64,000 bases of DNA from Arachis hypogaea (GCF_003086295.3 NC_092048.1:92732626-92796625), one strand, 5' to 3'; counted from the stretch's first letter, positions 46,958-59,926 are shown. Notes: generated by a model from the sequence alone, not told the origin. Translations and numbers: made by a program.

Positions 46958-49900
46958 TCATAGGTACAGAGAATTTGCAAACATAATTCCTCGTCGAAGG
47001 CTTTCACCTGCGGCTGTAAATTTCTTCTCCAAATCGACCTCCCCAACTGCATTAGCAGCAGCACGCAACTGGAAGGAGGCAGGATTGTCAGATCATACAA
47101 AATTTATAATTTCATTATATTGTTCACCTTTGGTTCCAACATCGAATCAAACCAAGATTAATAGTGATAAACAATCAATTCACATTCATAACCTCATTAT
47201 ATTGAGCATTTATTGTATAAACCTCAGTAGGCAAATTTTGAATATTTTGTTAGGCAAATTACCCTGACGTCCCTTATGGTTAGTTTACATTACCCATTAT
47301 GTTATTATATCAACTTATACATTAAAGCCACACAATTATTATTTGCAAAAGGAATGACAATTCACCTGATTCAAAAACTCATCAAGCCTTCTAGCACTCC
47401 TGATGATACTTCCCTCAAAGACGTCAGTCATTTGTATAACATCCGCAAAATTTGCACCCTTGAGAGAAAAATTCAAATGGAAAGACGATAGATTAGTATA
47501 ACTTTATAACAAGCAAGAAATTCCCTTCTCTTGTTTCTGTTCCTTACTTTATTTTTCCAATCCCTAAAGCAAATAGCTGTCGAACAACAGTTCATAACCA
47601 CCCATTCCTAACTATGAATATACCCAAAAAAATGTACAACAAATATTACTTAATCCAGCATTTTTCAAACAAGCAGTAATGCAGTTTCTACTTTTAAACT
47701 AGTCAGCCAAATCAAGGAAACAGAAAATATAATAACAAATTCTCAATATAGCTGAAAGTGTGTATAACTAACCTTTGACCAAGAGTATATTACATCCATC
47801 AAGTATGGCCTCACTGTTGACTCTACGTACTCATTCACATTTATATCCAATTTGCATTCATGTTGTATCTGTGACCAAAAAGTGATACCGTTTATACTTA
47901 GATTCATAAACTCTTAAGGAAAAAAATATGCCAAATTGTAAAACCTCTGCTATCCTTCTTGCACTATCTTGAAGCTGTTGAAGAGGTCTAGCAAGCTCAG
48001 TTCTCAGTTGTATCTGCTCAGTTGATTTATCTCCTGGTATAAAACAACTTGCTAGGGCAGCAACTTGGTGATGATCAAGATCATTAAAGGTACCTAAGCA
48101 AGAAGGCAAAATGAACAAACGAAAAGGAAAATTAGATTATGTACCATAATGAACTGCAGAGGGAAGGGAACTATTATGGCCTAGAAAGTAATCTATATAT
48201 TGGTTCACCATTAAACATTAATTCAGTGACAAGGAGTTCATCGCCTGTGTCAATCAAGCAGGCTGCCCGTCCCTTCAACTGAACTACACCATCAGCATCA
48301 ATGTGACCAAGCTTCTTCAAGACCCGTGAGCGATTCTTTAATTCTTCACGAAATTTTTGTAGCTAAAAATGAATAAATTTTGATTTCAGTAACTAGCAAA
48401 TCAGTCAAAACTCCCAACACAGAAACAAACATGCAACAAAGTTCAGGCAAGAAATAAAGGAGCACAATTATCCATAGTCCACCATAGAGCACCGTGAACT
48501 TGATTATAGAAATATAAAAACAAACATAACCTTCAACTGTTAATTGGCAATTAACAAGGTGTAACTACATCAGCATGTATATGAATCCATAGCATCTACA
48601 GACTTGATTGCTATCTAGTTCCAAACCTCCCAAACATGATCAAAATAAATACATGGCGTAGAAATAAGTCAGCAAACTCAGTACCTGAGAATCACGCATT
48701 TTCGTCTTCAGTTGCTGAATTTCATGATTTACTTCTGCTTTCCTCTGAAAGCACTTAATTTGATCCACATCTTGGTGCTAACTTACAGCAAAACATCAAG
48801 AAAGATCAAACCAAAGAACTTCAGACACATAATAAATATAATAATGACCATAGAACTCTCATTAACGAACCTTATGCATAGGATGAGAAAATAATTTTTT
48901 CTCAAGTTCCTCAATTTGGGCTACAAGCTCGACTATCACAGAATCACGTATGTCCATGTCCTGAAAATTAACATTAACCAAGCTCCAAAATCACATGCTA
49001 GAAGAACCTCAGTCACTTAATAACATGAGAACAAGAAAGTTGAGTAATTAAGTTCAGATATGAAAAACAAGAATAGAAAAAAGATACACGAAGCCACTCA
49101 ATGTTTTAGTTATCCAATGCAAAGAGTGGAAACATTTTCATTTATAAAACATGTGGCAGTGTAGTGAATTTTAAAATTGTAATTTCGGCGTTCAAGTTCA
49201 ATTCCTTACCAACAAAACAGATGACTTCAGTAACATCGATAGTACAACTTTGACTAAAAGAAAAGATAAGAGAAAACATTGGTACTCTACATGCCTCTGG
49301 GAACCTTTTTCTTAATATTTCTTTTTCTTTCTATCCAGCTCGGTTAGTAGTTAGTACAAAGAACAGCATAATAACCACCATCCCATAAGAAACAAGGTTT
49401 AATAATACAAAAAACCACTTAATTTACTAGCAATTCAACACCCCTCCTTTGAAAAATTTATCCGAGAAGCTGACAGCAGAGGTAGGTGCTCATTGAAGGT
49501 GTGGTGGTGAAAGGGAGATGGAAGCAGCATGGTAGTTGAGGACGATGGCAGCGGCAGGGGGAAGTGAAAGGAGAAAATCCACTGGGTGAGGGAAGGTGGA
49601 ATGGTTTTTGTTCCAGTTTGGAAATATAAAAAATAAAAAATAAGAGAAATGGTTTTTGTGATGTGAACGTATGCGAAGATCAAGAGTTGATGCCAAGGGG
49701 GAGGCTGGAATTGGGAAAGGGGGAATGGTGTTGTATGTTAAATAACTATATTTTTAATCTAATAGAAGGTAATACATCAAGCACTTTTGCTTCTTGAAAA
49801 CTAAGAAACCAAACATGTTTTTAATATTTTCATTCTTTGAAAACAGAAGATAGAAGCAAATCAATCATGTTCTCTAAAATTGAAAATTTGAAAATGAATA

Positions 49901-52900
49901 GTGTTTTTTAGAAAATGAAAACATAAATGTTTTCTTAAACCAAATGCACCCTTATTTACCCTCGTTCTTTTTGATAGAGATGAAACGATGAAATCAGCAA
50001 TTCCAGATAGTTGAGCAATGAGTAAGGAGAATAATTACCTTCACAGGGTTAAGCTTTGGAAGACCTTGAGGAAAACGGTTGCCCAGCTCCTGTACAGCAA
50101 GCAATATGCTCTGCCTTGCTTCCAAGGGCCGAAGGTCAGGAGGTATGGAGACCCTCAATTTACTAAGAGCAGCAATTAATGGTAATTGAACAGGGACCTA
50201 TAGCAAAATTAACACAACTTTTTCAGATACATAACATCTGTTTGATACAGATTATGACATTTCAAAACAATAACATAATTGTTTAAAACACGAACTTACC
50301 ACGTGCATTTCACCTTTCTCTCCAGGGCGAGGCGGACATGGCTTTGGCCGTGAGCTATTTTCATTTGAACTAGGTGAACAATGAAGCAAAGTATCAACTA
50401 TATAACCACCACCAGCAGGTTTCTTAACAACATTGACAACAACACCCCAGCCCCAATCAGTTCCACCTTCTCTCACTCTGATCTGCAAAGTTAGAAAATC
50501 CATATCAGTAAAATATGATATATGGAGAAGCAACAGAATATATACTGAACAGATGAATGATAAAATGTTCTTTTTATTATATATATATAAAAAAAGCAGA
50601 GACTGAGACTTAATGGAAAAAGAAACAAACAAAATGCCATAAATTCAGTTCCACACTGATGCTAAAAATTACAGAGAGAACAAGAATATGAACTCATTTC
50701 AAACTAATGGTAAATATCACTTACCAATCGACCAGGGACAAGAAAATAAAGAATCATTTCAGGTCTTATTATTTGTGCCATCATCTTCTTTTCAAGCTGT
50801 GCAATTTCCAGTTTCAGCTTATGATATTCAGATACTTCAGCCTACATAAATTATATATAATATATAATAAATCAATCAATATACTAATAAAACACAACAC
50901 ATTATTAAGAAAACAAAGCTGAACACATTCAAACAAAGATTACCTCCCCTGAAGCATCAAGCAAAGCTACTTCTTCCTCTAGCTTTGACACCCTTTTCCC
51001 TATACCAGGTAAGGCCTGAAAAAGAGCTAAGAGTCCATAAATAATCGATCATAGTGAATAAAATGCTGATGTGATGTTTAAATAAAATGGTTCAGTAGAA
51101 ACCTTTTCATATTGAAATTGATGAAATGAATTTTTTATCACGTGTTCCGCGGTGAACTGGCCTTCAGCACGGCTCATCAAATTTAAAATTGAGTAGTAGC
51201 TTAACCTGAAAGTACTAACTAAAGGCGCAGGTTTACCCAAAACCATTTCCTTGAGGTTATTCATTTCCATCTGCACAAAGTAATTGGATACATATAAAAT
51301 TCAATAACGTAAAACCATTTGGCAGGTTATCAAGATTCCTGTCCACAGTAAAACTAGAGACTGTGATTCAAACTAGAGACTGTGATTCAAACATACATGT
51401 ACATAAACAGCTCAAAACTAAACAAAGAACGAAGGGTTCACAAGGTTATTGGATAGTGTTCCAATTGCAGACATCGAAAAGACAGAGACACAAACTAACA
51501 AAATACAGAAAACAGTGACAAGTAGACTTACTTGCTCATCAATCATTATGATACAAATTCCGCGCTCATCCTTGCCACGACGCCCAGCTCTTCCACTCAT
51601 CTAAATGTACCAAATGAATTGTATGATAATGTCTTCATAGCATGGATAAACAACCCAAACATCACCTCCACCACAAGAGCCCAGAAATACAAGAATAATA
51701 ATATATCACTCACCTGTATATATTCACCGGATCCAATATATCGGTGACTATCACCATCCCACTTTTTAACGGCAGTGAACACAACAGTTTTTGCTGGCAT
51801 ATTCAAACCCATTGCAAACTGTAGAAAAGTATATCTAAGACTCCTGTCCTTTCAAAAGTAAATCTTTTAAAAAATAATAGTACACAATAGAAGCTGGAAT
51901 CTGGAAAAAATCTCACTGTCTCAGTAGCAAAGAGGGCCTTTACAAGGCCTTCCTGGAAGAGAAGCTCAACCAATTCTTTGATGACAGGAAGAAGGCCAGA
52001 ATGATGGACAGCAATCCCTCGCTGAAGGAGTGGCAACATCAACTCAATTGCGGGTAAGCTCCTGTCATCTTCATTCAAACAGAGCACTGCACTGCGAAAA
52101 ACATCTTCCACTGTGTCCTTCTCCTCTTGGGTATTGAAGTCAAGCTTAGACATCGACATTGCATGCTGTTCACACTCTCTTCTGCTGAAGCTAAATATGA
52201 TAACAGGTTGGAATTTCCGTTCCATTATCATCTGAAAAAAAAATATCAACTAACAATGAAATTCTTTGTAATCATACTATGTCCATCCACTAAAAAATTC
52301 TATTAAATATCTTTTTATATCGGCTTTGCATGTAAACAACAAGATGAGCCCGGCAATAACACAAAGAAGGACAACTGACCTTGACAATCTTGTATATGTC
52401 TGACCCGCCAGAACCTCCTTTTCCATGTTTGCCATTGGATTTAGCACCCCTGCCTCTGTCGACCACTTTCTGCTTTGAAAAAGTATCCTGCAGCTTCAAG
52501 AAATTCTCCTCCCTGAACTGCTCATTTTCATCAACAACCAAATACAATCCACTGCCCCCCACGGGGAAAACATAGTGCTGCAAAGGAGTAGGCCTAAAGT
52601 CAGTGTACACAACATGGCAAGGCTGCTTGTGAATATTACAGATCCACTCTGCAAACTCGGTTGCATTCGACATAGTTGCAGACAGAAAAACCATCTTAAT
52701 AGCGGGCGGCAAAAAGATTATACTCTCTTCCCAAACAACACCCCTCTCACGATCCTTCATATAATGAATCTCATCAAAGATAACCCAAGCAACTTCCTTC
52801 AAAACCTCAGAGCCCCTGTAAAGCATACCCCTAAGAATCTCAGTAGTCATAACAAGGCAAGTAGCGTTAGGCGAAAGGGTAACATCACCGGTCATAAGCC

Positions 52901-53381
52901 CAACATCTTTGAACTCATGATGGAGCTCCCGATACTTCTGGTTGCTGAGAGCCTTCAGGGGCGAAGTGTAGATGACTCTCTGCTTGTCCCTGAACGACAT
53001 TGCAATGGCGTATTCGGCGACGGCGGTTTTTCCAGCGGAGGTGTGGGCGGAGACAAGCACTGACTCATTGCGCTCGAGGCACGCAACAGAGACACTCTGG
53101 AAGGGGTCGAGGGTGAAAGGGTAGGTTTTGGCCATGGGACCATTGTAGACAGGGTTGGAGAGTGTGCCATGGAGGGATTCATCCTTGGTGGAGTTGTAAC
53201 CGCTGGGAACAGCGACTTCGTGGACGCAGGTTCGTGCTGAGCTTCGAGGCTTCTTCGGAGATGGTTTTTGGGGTTCTGGTGTTTTGGTTTGGGTTGGGAT
53301 TTCGGTGGTGTGTTCTGATTGTGAATCGTATTCAGGTTCCTTCCGTTTTCCGAGTGTTGGAGATTCCTTTAGTTCCTCCAT
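46958..53381 (-). CDS. HEN2: HEN2-type DExH-box RNA helicase (MTR4 family, nuclear exosome cofactor)
   Basis: ATP-dependent 3'-5' RNA helicase that feeds nucleoplasmic transcripts to the RNA exosome. Sixteen exons, all introns GT-AG, 2976 nt, 991 aa: 53381-52380, 52231-51917, 51818-51714, 51600-51532, 51270-51103, 51015-50944, 50841-50725, 50482-50300, 50197-50039, 48960-48871, 48777-48685, 48362-48209, 48093-47945, 47868-47773, 47458-47366, 47068-46958. Motif [10 protein letters not shown] (111-119), DEIH (203-206), SAT (234-236), motif VI QMSGRAGR (474-481), arch/KOW region from about 617, C-terminal helical domain ending MFANSLYL. The N-terminus (TLGKRK, then [15 protein letters not shown]) fits HEN2 better than its paralogue MTR4. 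No stop or frameshift. Length is close to Arabidopsis HEN2 as I remember it (about 995 aa). Confidence 0.95.
48961..50038 (-). other. HEN2 intron 9 (1078 bp, the longest)
   Basis: About three times longer than the next longest intron. 49490-49740 is unusually G-rich on the plus strand, and 49790-49960 has A/T-rich sequence with AAACCAAA motifs at both ends, so an old insertion is possible. No coding content. Confidence 0.5.
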
Positions 53382-53438
53382 TGTTTAGCTCAGTTCAGTG
53401 CTTAGCTGCTGCTACCTGCAACGGTTTCGGACAACCAG

Positions 53439-53447
53439 AAACCCTAA
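53439..53447 (+). promoter_or_regulatory. Telo-box in HEN2 5' region
   Basis: AAACCCTAA, 58 bp upstream of the HEN2 start codon (minus-strand gene). This motif is common near starts of plant genes for ribosome biogenesis and RNA processing. Confidence 0.45.
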
Positions 53448-53558
53448 TTGGGATTCGGACGTTAGAATTTTGACTTCGAAGCCGAAATGGAAATAACTTT
53501 TTTTCTTTTGGGTGTACGGAAAACCCTATATTTTTTTTTTGGGGGTCATGGAAGAACT

Positions 53559-53568
53559 CTATATATAG
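53559..53568 (-). promoter_or_regulatory. Probable HEN2 TATA box
   Basis: CTATATATAG about 180 bp upstream of the ATG, which would place transcription start near 53530 and give a 5' UTR of roughly 150 nt. No transcript evidence. Confidence 0.45.
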
Positions 53569-53940
53569 TTTTCCTCCTTGCCTATGCTTCCTTCGTTGCG
53601 TCCTCAGGCCCAAACCTAGTTCTTCTCCACATACTTTTCAAATTTTTATTTTTATTTTTATTTTTATAGTAAATTTTATCTTTATCTTTATAATCTTACA
53701 AATAAAGAACTTAAGTAACGTTTGATTTCGGATACAGGACACAGAGACATAGACAACAAATATTTAAAACGTATTTGGGAGCAGAGATATGGACACATAA
53801 TACATTGTCTTCAAAACACTATTTTATATTTTTGTGTCCACTTTTTCTACGAAGGACAATGATAGATACAAAATTTAAAAAGGTAGACACAAATTTTTTT
53901 ATCAAAATTTTTTTCTTTTCTATCCATAGACAAAGGCGAA

Positions 53941-54682
53941 GCTTAGTTCAGATAAGGGGTCATAGCTTCCAAACTATTTATAAAAAAAATAGTAGTATTT
54001 TTTTAAAAGATAAAAAATAATTTAATTGGCTTAAATATTTTACTATGACTTAAAGTATCCAATAAATTCAATAAGCAATACTCCCTCTATCTTTAAGTTC
54101 AAATATAAAAAATTAAATATTTTTTATTTATTTAATTTAATATTATTTTATATCTTACTGTTTATTTAATTTAATTTTTTATATCATAAAAAATAATAGA
54201 ATATTCAATAAGTATTAATATTATTGTATTTGTATAAATTGATAAAAAAAATTTGATAAATATTATAAATTTTAATATTTGTCCTTCTAACTTCTTCTTT
54301 ACATATTTTAGGATATATTCAAATTTTTATATAAAATAATAATGAAAAATCAAAGAATTAATACATTTTTAAGAGGAAGACTAATATTTAAAAAAGAGAA
54401 CATATAACTTTACAATATCAACACTTGTAGATAGTTCTTCTACTTTAATAAATCACGAAAAAAGTGAGATACAACCTTCAAAAGTTTAAAAAGTTATATC
54501 TGATGAGTTTGACCTTAATTTTTTGGAACGAGACCCTGAAAAACAGCTTTAAATTTGGCAATATCACCCAAACCAGAGAGATGAGATTAGACGAGCTTAT
54601 CTTAAATAGATCTATATAAAAAATATCTTGACAATTATTCTCTATCTGGTCTCCCAAAATTTTGTTTCAAGTTCCGCCATTG
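53941..54682. mobile_element. hAT element (non-autonomous, 742 bp)
   Basis: Flanked by an 8-bp direct repeat TCCATAGA (53933-53940, 54683-54690). Terminal repeats CAAAGGCGAAGCTT and CAATGGCGGAACTT (end read in complement), 3 mismatches in 14. It carries a remnant of a TTF-type hAT transposase. It sits inside the outer element at 53713-55251. Confidence 0.78.
54503..54609 (+). pseudogene. hAT (TTF/ZMYM1-like) transposase remnant
   Basis: About 35 codons with one internal TAA and a terminal TAG. IWQYHPNQRDEIRRAYL matches the conserved stretch just before the TTF zinc-finger of plant hAT transposases. The rest of the gene is missing. Confidence 0.65.
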
Positions 54683-55251
54683 TCCATAGATATTTTTATT
54701 ATTCTACTATTATCTCTTCTTATTTTTCCTAATTTTAGTTTCTTCTCTACATAGTAGTTCTTCTTTCTCTGCGTTCTTTTTTTCAGACACTCTCTTTTTT
54801 TGGTAGAATTTCTTATTTGACTGTATAATTAATTTATTCTTTTTTATCGTTCATTCTCTTCTTTATAGCATGCTATATTAATGGAGACTTAATTCACTTT
54901 TCTACTTTATGTTACTTTAGTTATTCTTAATTTTGTTACTTTAATACCATTTTTATCTTATTGGTTCATAGACTAATTCTTCTTGTAATTTTCTGTACTC
55001 TTACGTACTCTTATTTTTTATTAAATTAATTTGTACTTGAAGTAAACAATTTGAAATCACATGGCTATTTTAGTCATTTCACATAATATCTTAGTTTTAT
55101 CCATGTCTATCCAAACATAATACAAGACAATACATTAGTGTCTTATCCATCGTATCCAAACACAATACACAAAAAATAATTTTTAGTATCTCCGTTCTAT
55201 TGTCTCTATCTTAGTGTCATGTCCTTTGTCCTGTCTCCAAAAACAAACGCT

Positions 55252-58200
55252 TAAAGAACTTTTATGCTGACGTGACACTCATACATTAAGTTTAAAAATT
55301 TATTTACTTATATGTGATTACTAGAAAATTTAAAATTTTATTTATAAATTATAAATTATTATTTGCTTAGATTATTACTTTTTAAATTTTAAATTATACT
55401 TTTTTAAGTTGTTAAATATTTAGCTTTTAATATTATTGAAATAATTATTTACATAGGTATTGTCACTAAAAATTTTAAAACATTATAAATTATTATTTGC
55501 TTAGGTTGTTTTTTTTTAAATTTTGAGTTATTTGCTTAGGTTGTTACTTTTTAATTTTTAATTTATTTGCATATTATTTTTTAAAATTTTTAAAATTTTA
55601 TTTATAAATGATCTTTATCTTTATCTTTATCTTTATAGTAATATTTATAGTAATATAAATGGGGAGCTCTTATCTTTATCTTTATTTTATCTTTATCTTT
55701 ATAATAATACAAATGAGGAGTTCATATGCTGACGTAGCGTTTATACGTTGAGTTTGGAAATTTATTTTCTTAGGTGTCGCACTAGAAGTTTTTAGAATTA
55801 TACTAGTATTTTTACCCGTAATTACGTTATGGGAATATAAATCTTTTCAAATTATGTCGGTTTTGTCCTGACATTATAGATGATTATAGCACAAAAGATT
55901 TATATAATCAAACTACTTTTACAAAAAGATCGTACGGGACAAAAGTTTTCGTTGGCTAAGAAGACCAGGATCTCCGTAGATAAAAATCAAATAATAAGAT
56001 TTTTAGTTATTATTTTCATGTGAAAGAGTTTGATTTATTACTAATAATTAATTTTAATATTCGTTATCTAAAATTTGAAACGATTTAACTTTTATACTTT
56101 TGATTAGGTGTTAAGTTTGTTGCACAAATAGAAATAATTCATTTTTATTCTTCCTATTTAAAAATAATATTTTTTCTCTCTATTTATATAAAAATATAAT
56201 TAGATATTAGCATGAAAAAAATTATATTGATAGTTATAAAATTAACTCCAAATTAATTTTTTTAAAATAATTAAATCTTAATTTTAACTTTTAATCATAA
56301 CATTAGTATTCTCTCTAAATTATATTTAATAAATATTTAAAAGAAGAAAAATAAAATATAGACTAAAAAGATAAATAGTAAAAATTTAAAACTAAATAAA
56401 AAAATTAAAAAATATGTATATAATAATAATAATATTTTTTATTTGAATTATATTATTTTGTTAATTTTATTTTTTGTAGAACAAAAAGATAGAAAAAAAT
56501 AGAAAACGAAAGAAAAGAGAGAAAAAAATAAAGATGAAGATTGAGAGAGGGAGTTTGTTAATTTTGAAAGAAAAAAAATTATTTTAATTATAATAAAAAT
56601 ATCTGACGACACATTTTGATTTGTCAAATTACTAATAAAACATATAAATTACAAATTATATATAGAGTGGGAACTGGAAAGGGTAGAAAGAAATAGAAAA
56701 AATGAGAAAGATAGATGAGAGAATTTAAGAAGGGAGTTTATTAATTTTGGAAGGAAATATTTTTTTCTCAATTTGAATAAGAGAATGTCATATTGCACAT
56801 TTGGTTATTAAATTAGATAATAATATATAAAAAAATACTGTAATTTAGACTTGCAATATCAATATATTAATAGTAAACTGGATAAAAAAAATATAATATT
56901 ATATCAAAGATTTTTTTAAAATCATAATTATAATTTATAATTGAAATTATAATTTAAACATTTTAAACGGGGTAATTTCATTTAGAGAATTCATAATTCA
57001 AACATAATTTTTATACACTTAATAGCTATATTATTCGAGTTAATATATTTAATACTATATTTAAAAAAAATACGAACAATGCATATCATATTATTTATTT
57101 ATTAATTAAATTATTACAATTCAAATTAATTTTAATAGAATAATTTAAAATTATAATTTCAATTTTATTACGTGCATGGCACGAATTATTACACTTGTAT
57201 ATAAATATATCAGAATTATATATAGAATGAGAAGGGTAGAGAGAAATAGAAAAAAGAAGAGAAATAGATGATAGAATTTAGGAAGGTAGTTTATTAATTT
57301 TAGAAGAAAATATTTTCTGTCAAATTTAATAAGAGTGTCATGTGACACATTTTGTTATCAAATTAGATAATAATATATAATATAATATATAATATAGCTA
57401 TATTTTAATTTCAATTTTAATATTTTAATTTTAATTTTAATATAATTAAAAAATGTCATGTTGCACATTTTGATTGTCAAATTTATCATTATTTCATTGA
57501 TAATGATATATAAAAGAGGAGGGGAGAACTCTTTAATTTTAGAGGGAAAGATTTGATTTCAATTGTAATGAGGAAATGACATCTGGCACATTTTGGTTGT
57601 AAAATTAGTAGGGATGAGGGAAGAATTCTTTAATTTTGGAGGAAAAAAATTTATAAATTATAAATTATTATTTGCTTAGGTGGTTACTTTTTAATTTTAA
57701 ATTATTTGCTTAGGTTGTTTTACTTAAGTTGTTATTTTTTTAATTTTAGGTTGTTTGCTTAGGTAGTTATTTTTTAAATTTTAAGTTATTTGTTTAGGTT
57801 GTTATTTTTTAAATTTTAAGTTATTTAAAGATTACTCTTTGAAATCATAAATTATTATTTATTTAAGTTGTTACTTTTTAATTTTAAGTTATTTGCTCAT
57901 AAATTAAAATTTTTAAAAATAAATTTATTAAACTAAATAATTATATTATTTAATTATTTAAATTTTGCTAAGAGAAATTTTATTTATAAATTAAGTAACA
58001 GCTTTTGTCGCATAATAAGATCTCTACTATGTTTAATACGCCTCAATTATAGTTAAGAAGGCACATTTTTTAAAAATTTGTTGATTCTTTTTATTTGAAC
58101 ACTATATTTAAACTTTGAATATTTGTGTTTCTTAGGATTTATATTTTAAATACATTTATATATTTATTTTATTGTCTGCAAATCTTTATAATCATACAAA

Positions 58201-58420
58201 TGAAGAGCTTTTATGCTAACGTGACACTCATACATTGAGTTTGAAAATTTATTTACTTAAGTTGTTACTTTTTAAATTTTAAATTATACTTTTTTAAGTT
58301 GTTAAATATTTAGCTTTTAATATTGTTGAAATAATTATTTGCGTAGATATTGTCACTAAAAATTTTAAAAAATTATAAATTATGATTAGCTTAGGTTGTT
58401 ATTTTTTAAATTTTAAGTTA
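55252..58420. repeat. AT-rich zone of diverged repeats (Helitron-like)
   Basis: No gene. Three copies of a module containing GACACTCATACATT or a relative (near 55260, 55730, 58210), TTTATC microsatellites (55611-55640, 55666-55705), a TTGCTTAGGTTGTTACTTTTT motif in many copies, and several modules ending near TGTCAT.T..CACATTTTG (56510-57640). Some ends resemble Helitron termini. Confidence 0.5.
55803..55834 (-). other. Possible Helitron 3' end (diverged)
   Basis: CTAG followed by a weak hairpin ACCCGTAATTACGTTATGGG, laid out like the clearer end at 58421. The hairpin is decayed, so confidence is modest. Confidence 0.4.
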
Positions 58421-59055
58421 CTAGTGTTAAACCCGTGCAATACACGGGCTTATATTTTAATTTAACATGGTAAATTGAAAATAATATTTTATAATTATAA
58501 ATTTATCGAATTTAGTATAACACTATTATTGTCATTATATAATATAAATGTACTGAATATGTTGTTTTATCTTTACTCAAAATAAAATACAAATGAAATA
58601 GTTTGAAGTCTATAATATTCTTAAACTATAAAAAAAGAGAGCTGAAGAAATAAGAACATATAGAACTGTAATAATAGCATGTCAATTTTACACTAAACTT
58701 TATATCATAAGGCTAATGAAAATTTATCGACAACCTAATTTTTTACTAACCTCATTAGAAAAGCAATTGGCATATGATGTTGTACTCCATGTTATACATT
58801 TTATTTCAAGTCTAAAAGTATAGTTAATGAATTATTTATATCTACAATAAATATTTGTACAAAAGTGTAAATCATAACATGTTACTAAGATGAAAATACT
58901 ATTTTTCTTACCTAAATATTATTAAAAACTTCTTTAAATACGACATTTGTTGTTGATGACTTTGGATTGCTGTCTTTATCTAAAATTAGAACGTTCAAGC
59001 TATTGTGACTCTTAACTCTTGACAAAGCAATGTAAAGTTGTCCATGGGTGAACAC
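58421..59055 (-). mobile_element. Helitron 3' part (truncated)
   Basis: On the minus strand it runs from a helicase C-terminus to a 3' end with hairpin CCCGTG TATTG CACGGG about 8 nt before CTAG, next to a T; these are the Helitron hallmarks (3' hairpin, CTRR end). The 5' part is lost because LTR element F begins at 59056. Confidence 0.75.
58912..59055 (-). pseudogene. Helitron helicase, last 47 codons
   Basis: A minus-strand frame ending in TAG, containing HGQLYIALSRVKS and TTNVVFKEVF, the typical C-terminus of plant Helitron RepHel/PIF1-type helicases (motif VI region). Upstream coding sequence is cut off by the LTR of element F. Confidence 0.85.
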
Positions 59056-59708
59056 TGTAACACCCTACTACATAAAGCTTTATACTTAAGCCGTAAAATA
59101 AAGGTGGTGTGGTGTTACGAGCTCTAAAACAAAATATATACATAATAGTATCTGAAAGGGGGTAATATATGAGGAGTTTTGGAAAACAGGTAAAACAAAA
59201 TCGCAAAATAAAAAGCGCAACGCTCAGAAAACGAGATTACTTGCATGCTAAGAAATCTAAAGATCATAGGTGTAAATAAATAGAAAGAGAGAATAAAGAG
59301 TCAAGGATTCAGAATAACTAGCTCCTAACTCCGCCTGCGAAGCCAAGGCTGGCCGAAGGATATTTACATACATATATACGTATCCCAAAGTACCCAAAAT
59401 ACAGAGATAAAACCTTAACTCTCCTTAAACCTCTAAGAGGGACAAAATAAACAAGTTTCTTGGAGAGAAAAATAAGTACATATATACATGAACTGAATAA
59501 CAAAAGAACCAAGGAACCACTCTGCTTCAGAAGTCCAAACGCCTAGCGAGGTGCCTCTCGACCTGCATCTGAAAACAACAACACAGTATGAGGTGAGAAC
59601 CGGAGGTTCTCAGCGTGGTAAAGGTGCCACGCATATAAGATATAAGGTCCTGGGAATGCCAGAGGCAATCCTAGAGCGCCGACTCTCAGATTATACAGAG
59701 CAGTTCCA
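59056..59708 (+). mobile_element. Element F, 5' LTR (Ty3/gypsy)
   Basis: 653 bp, TGTAACACCC...TTCCA, followed by TTA and a Met-initiator primer site. No second LTR is found in the window, so the element is incomplete. Confidence 0.75.
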
Positions 59709-59711
59709 TTA

Positions 59712-59723
59712 TGGTATCAGAGC
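59712..59723 (+). other. Primer-binding site, initiator Met tRNA (element F)
   Basis: TGGTATCAGAGC, the standard complement of the plant initiator tRNA-Met 3' end. Confidence 0.9.
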
Positions 59724-59926
59724 AGTTCGTTCCTGTAGAGCCTGAGGGACGGACTGACTATGCTTCTGGACATACTCTAAGTGTCTATAAATGCTAATTA
59801 GGATATCTGATTGATATATATGGCATGAATTCTCATGAGCATGCATTTGGGACTTTGAAATACTAGACTTGCGATATTGAGACTGATCACCTTGATATCA
59901 CTTGTTTGATGTGAACAGGAACCAAA

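Larger units (their letters stand above)
53713..55251. mobile_element. Inverted-repeat DNA element (outer), interrupted by a hAT element
   Basis: The ends AAGTAACGTTTGATTTCGG and the complement of CCAAAAACAAACGCTT are related, and weaker complementarity continues inwards (GACA repeats). It is flanked by the direct repeat TAAAGAACTT (53703-53712 and 55252-55261), giving a 9-10 bp target duplication. Without the inner element it is about 790 bp. No transposase of its own. Confidence 0.7.

Noticed and set aside
52575..53063. 162-aa plus-strand ORF inside HEN2 exon 1
   Set aside because: Shadow of the minus-strand HEN2 coding sequence.
46958..53381. Assignment as MTR4 instead of HEN2
   Set aside because: Shares the helicase core, but the N-terminal TLGKRK and [15 protein letters not shown] pattern and the insert after [14 protein letters not shown] follow HEN2 as I remember it; a tree would settle it.
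53655..53697. TTTATC microsatellites as regulatory elements
   Set aside because: Simple repeats belonging to a dispersed repeat family that recurs near 55620 and 55670; nothing specific to HEN2.
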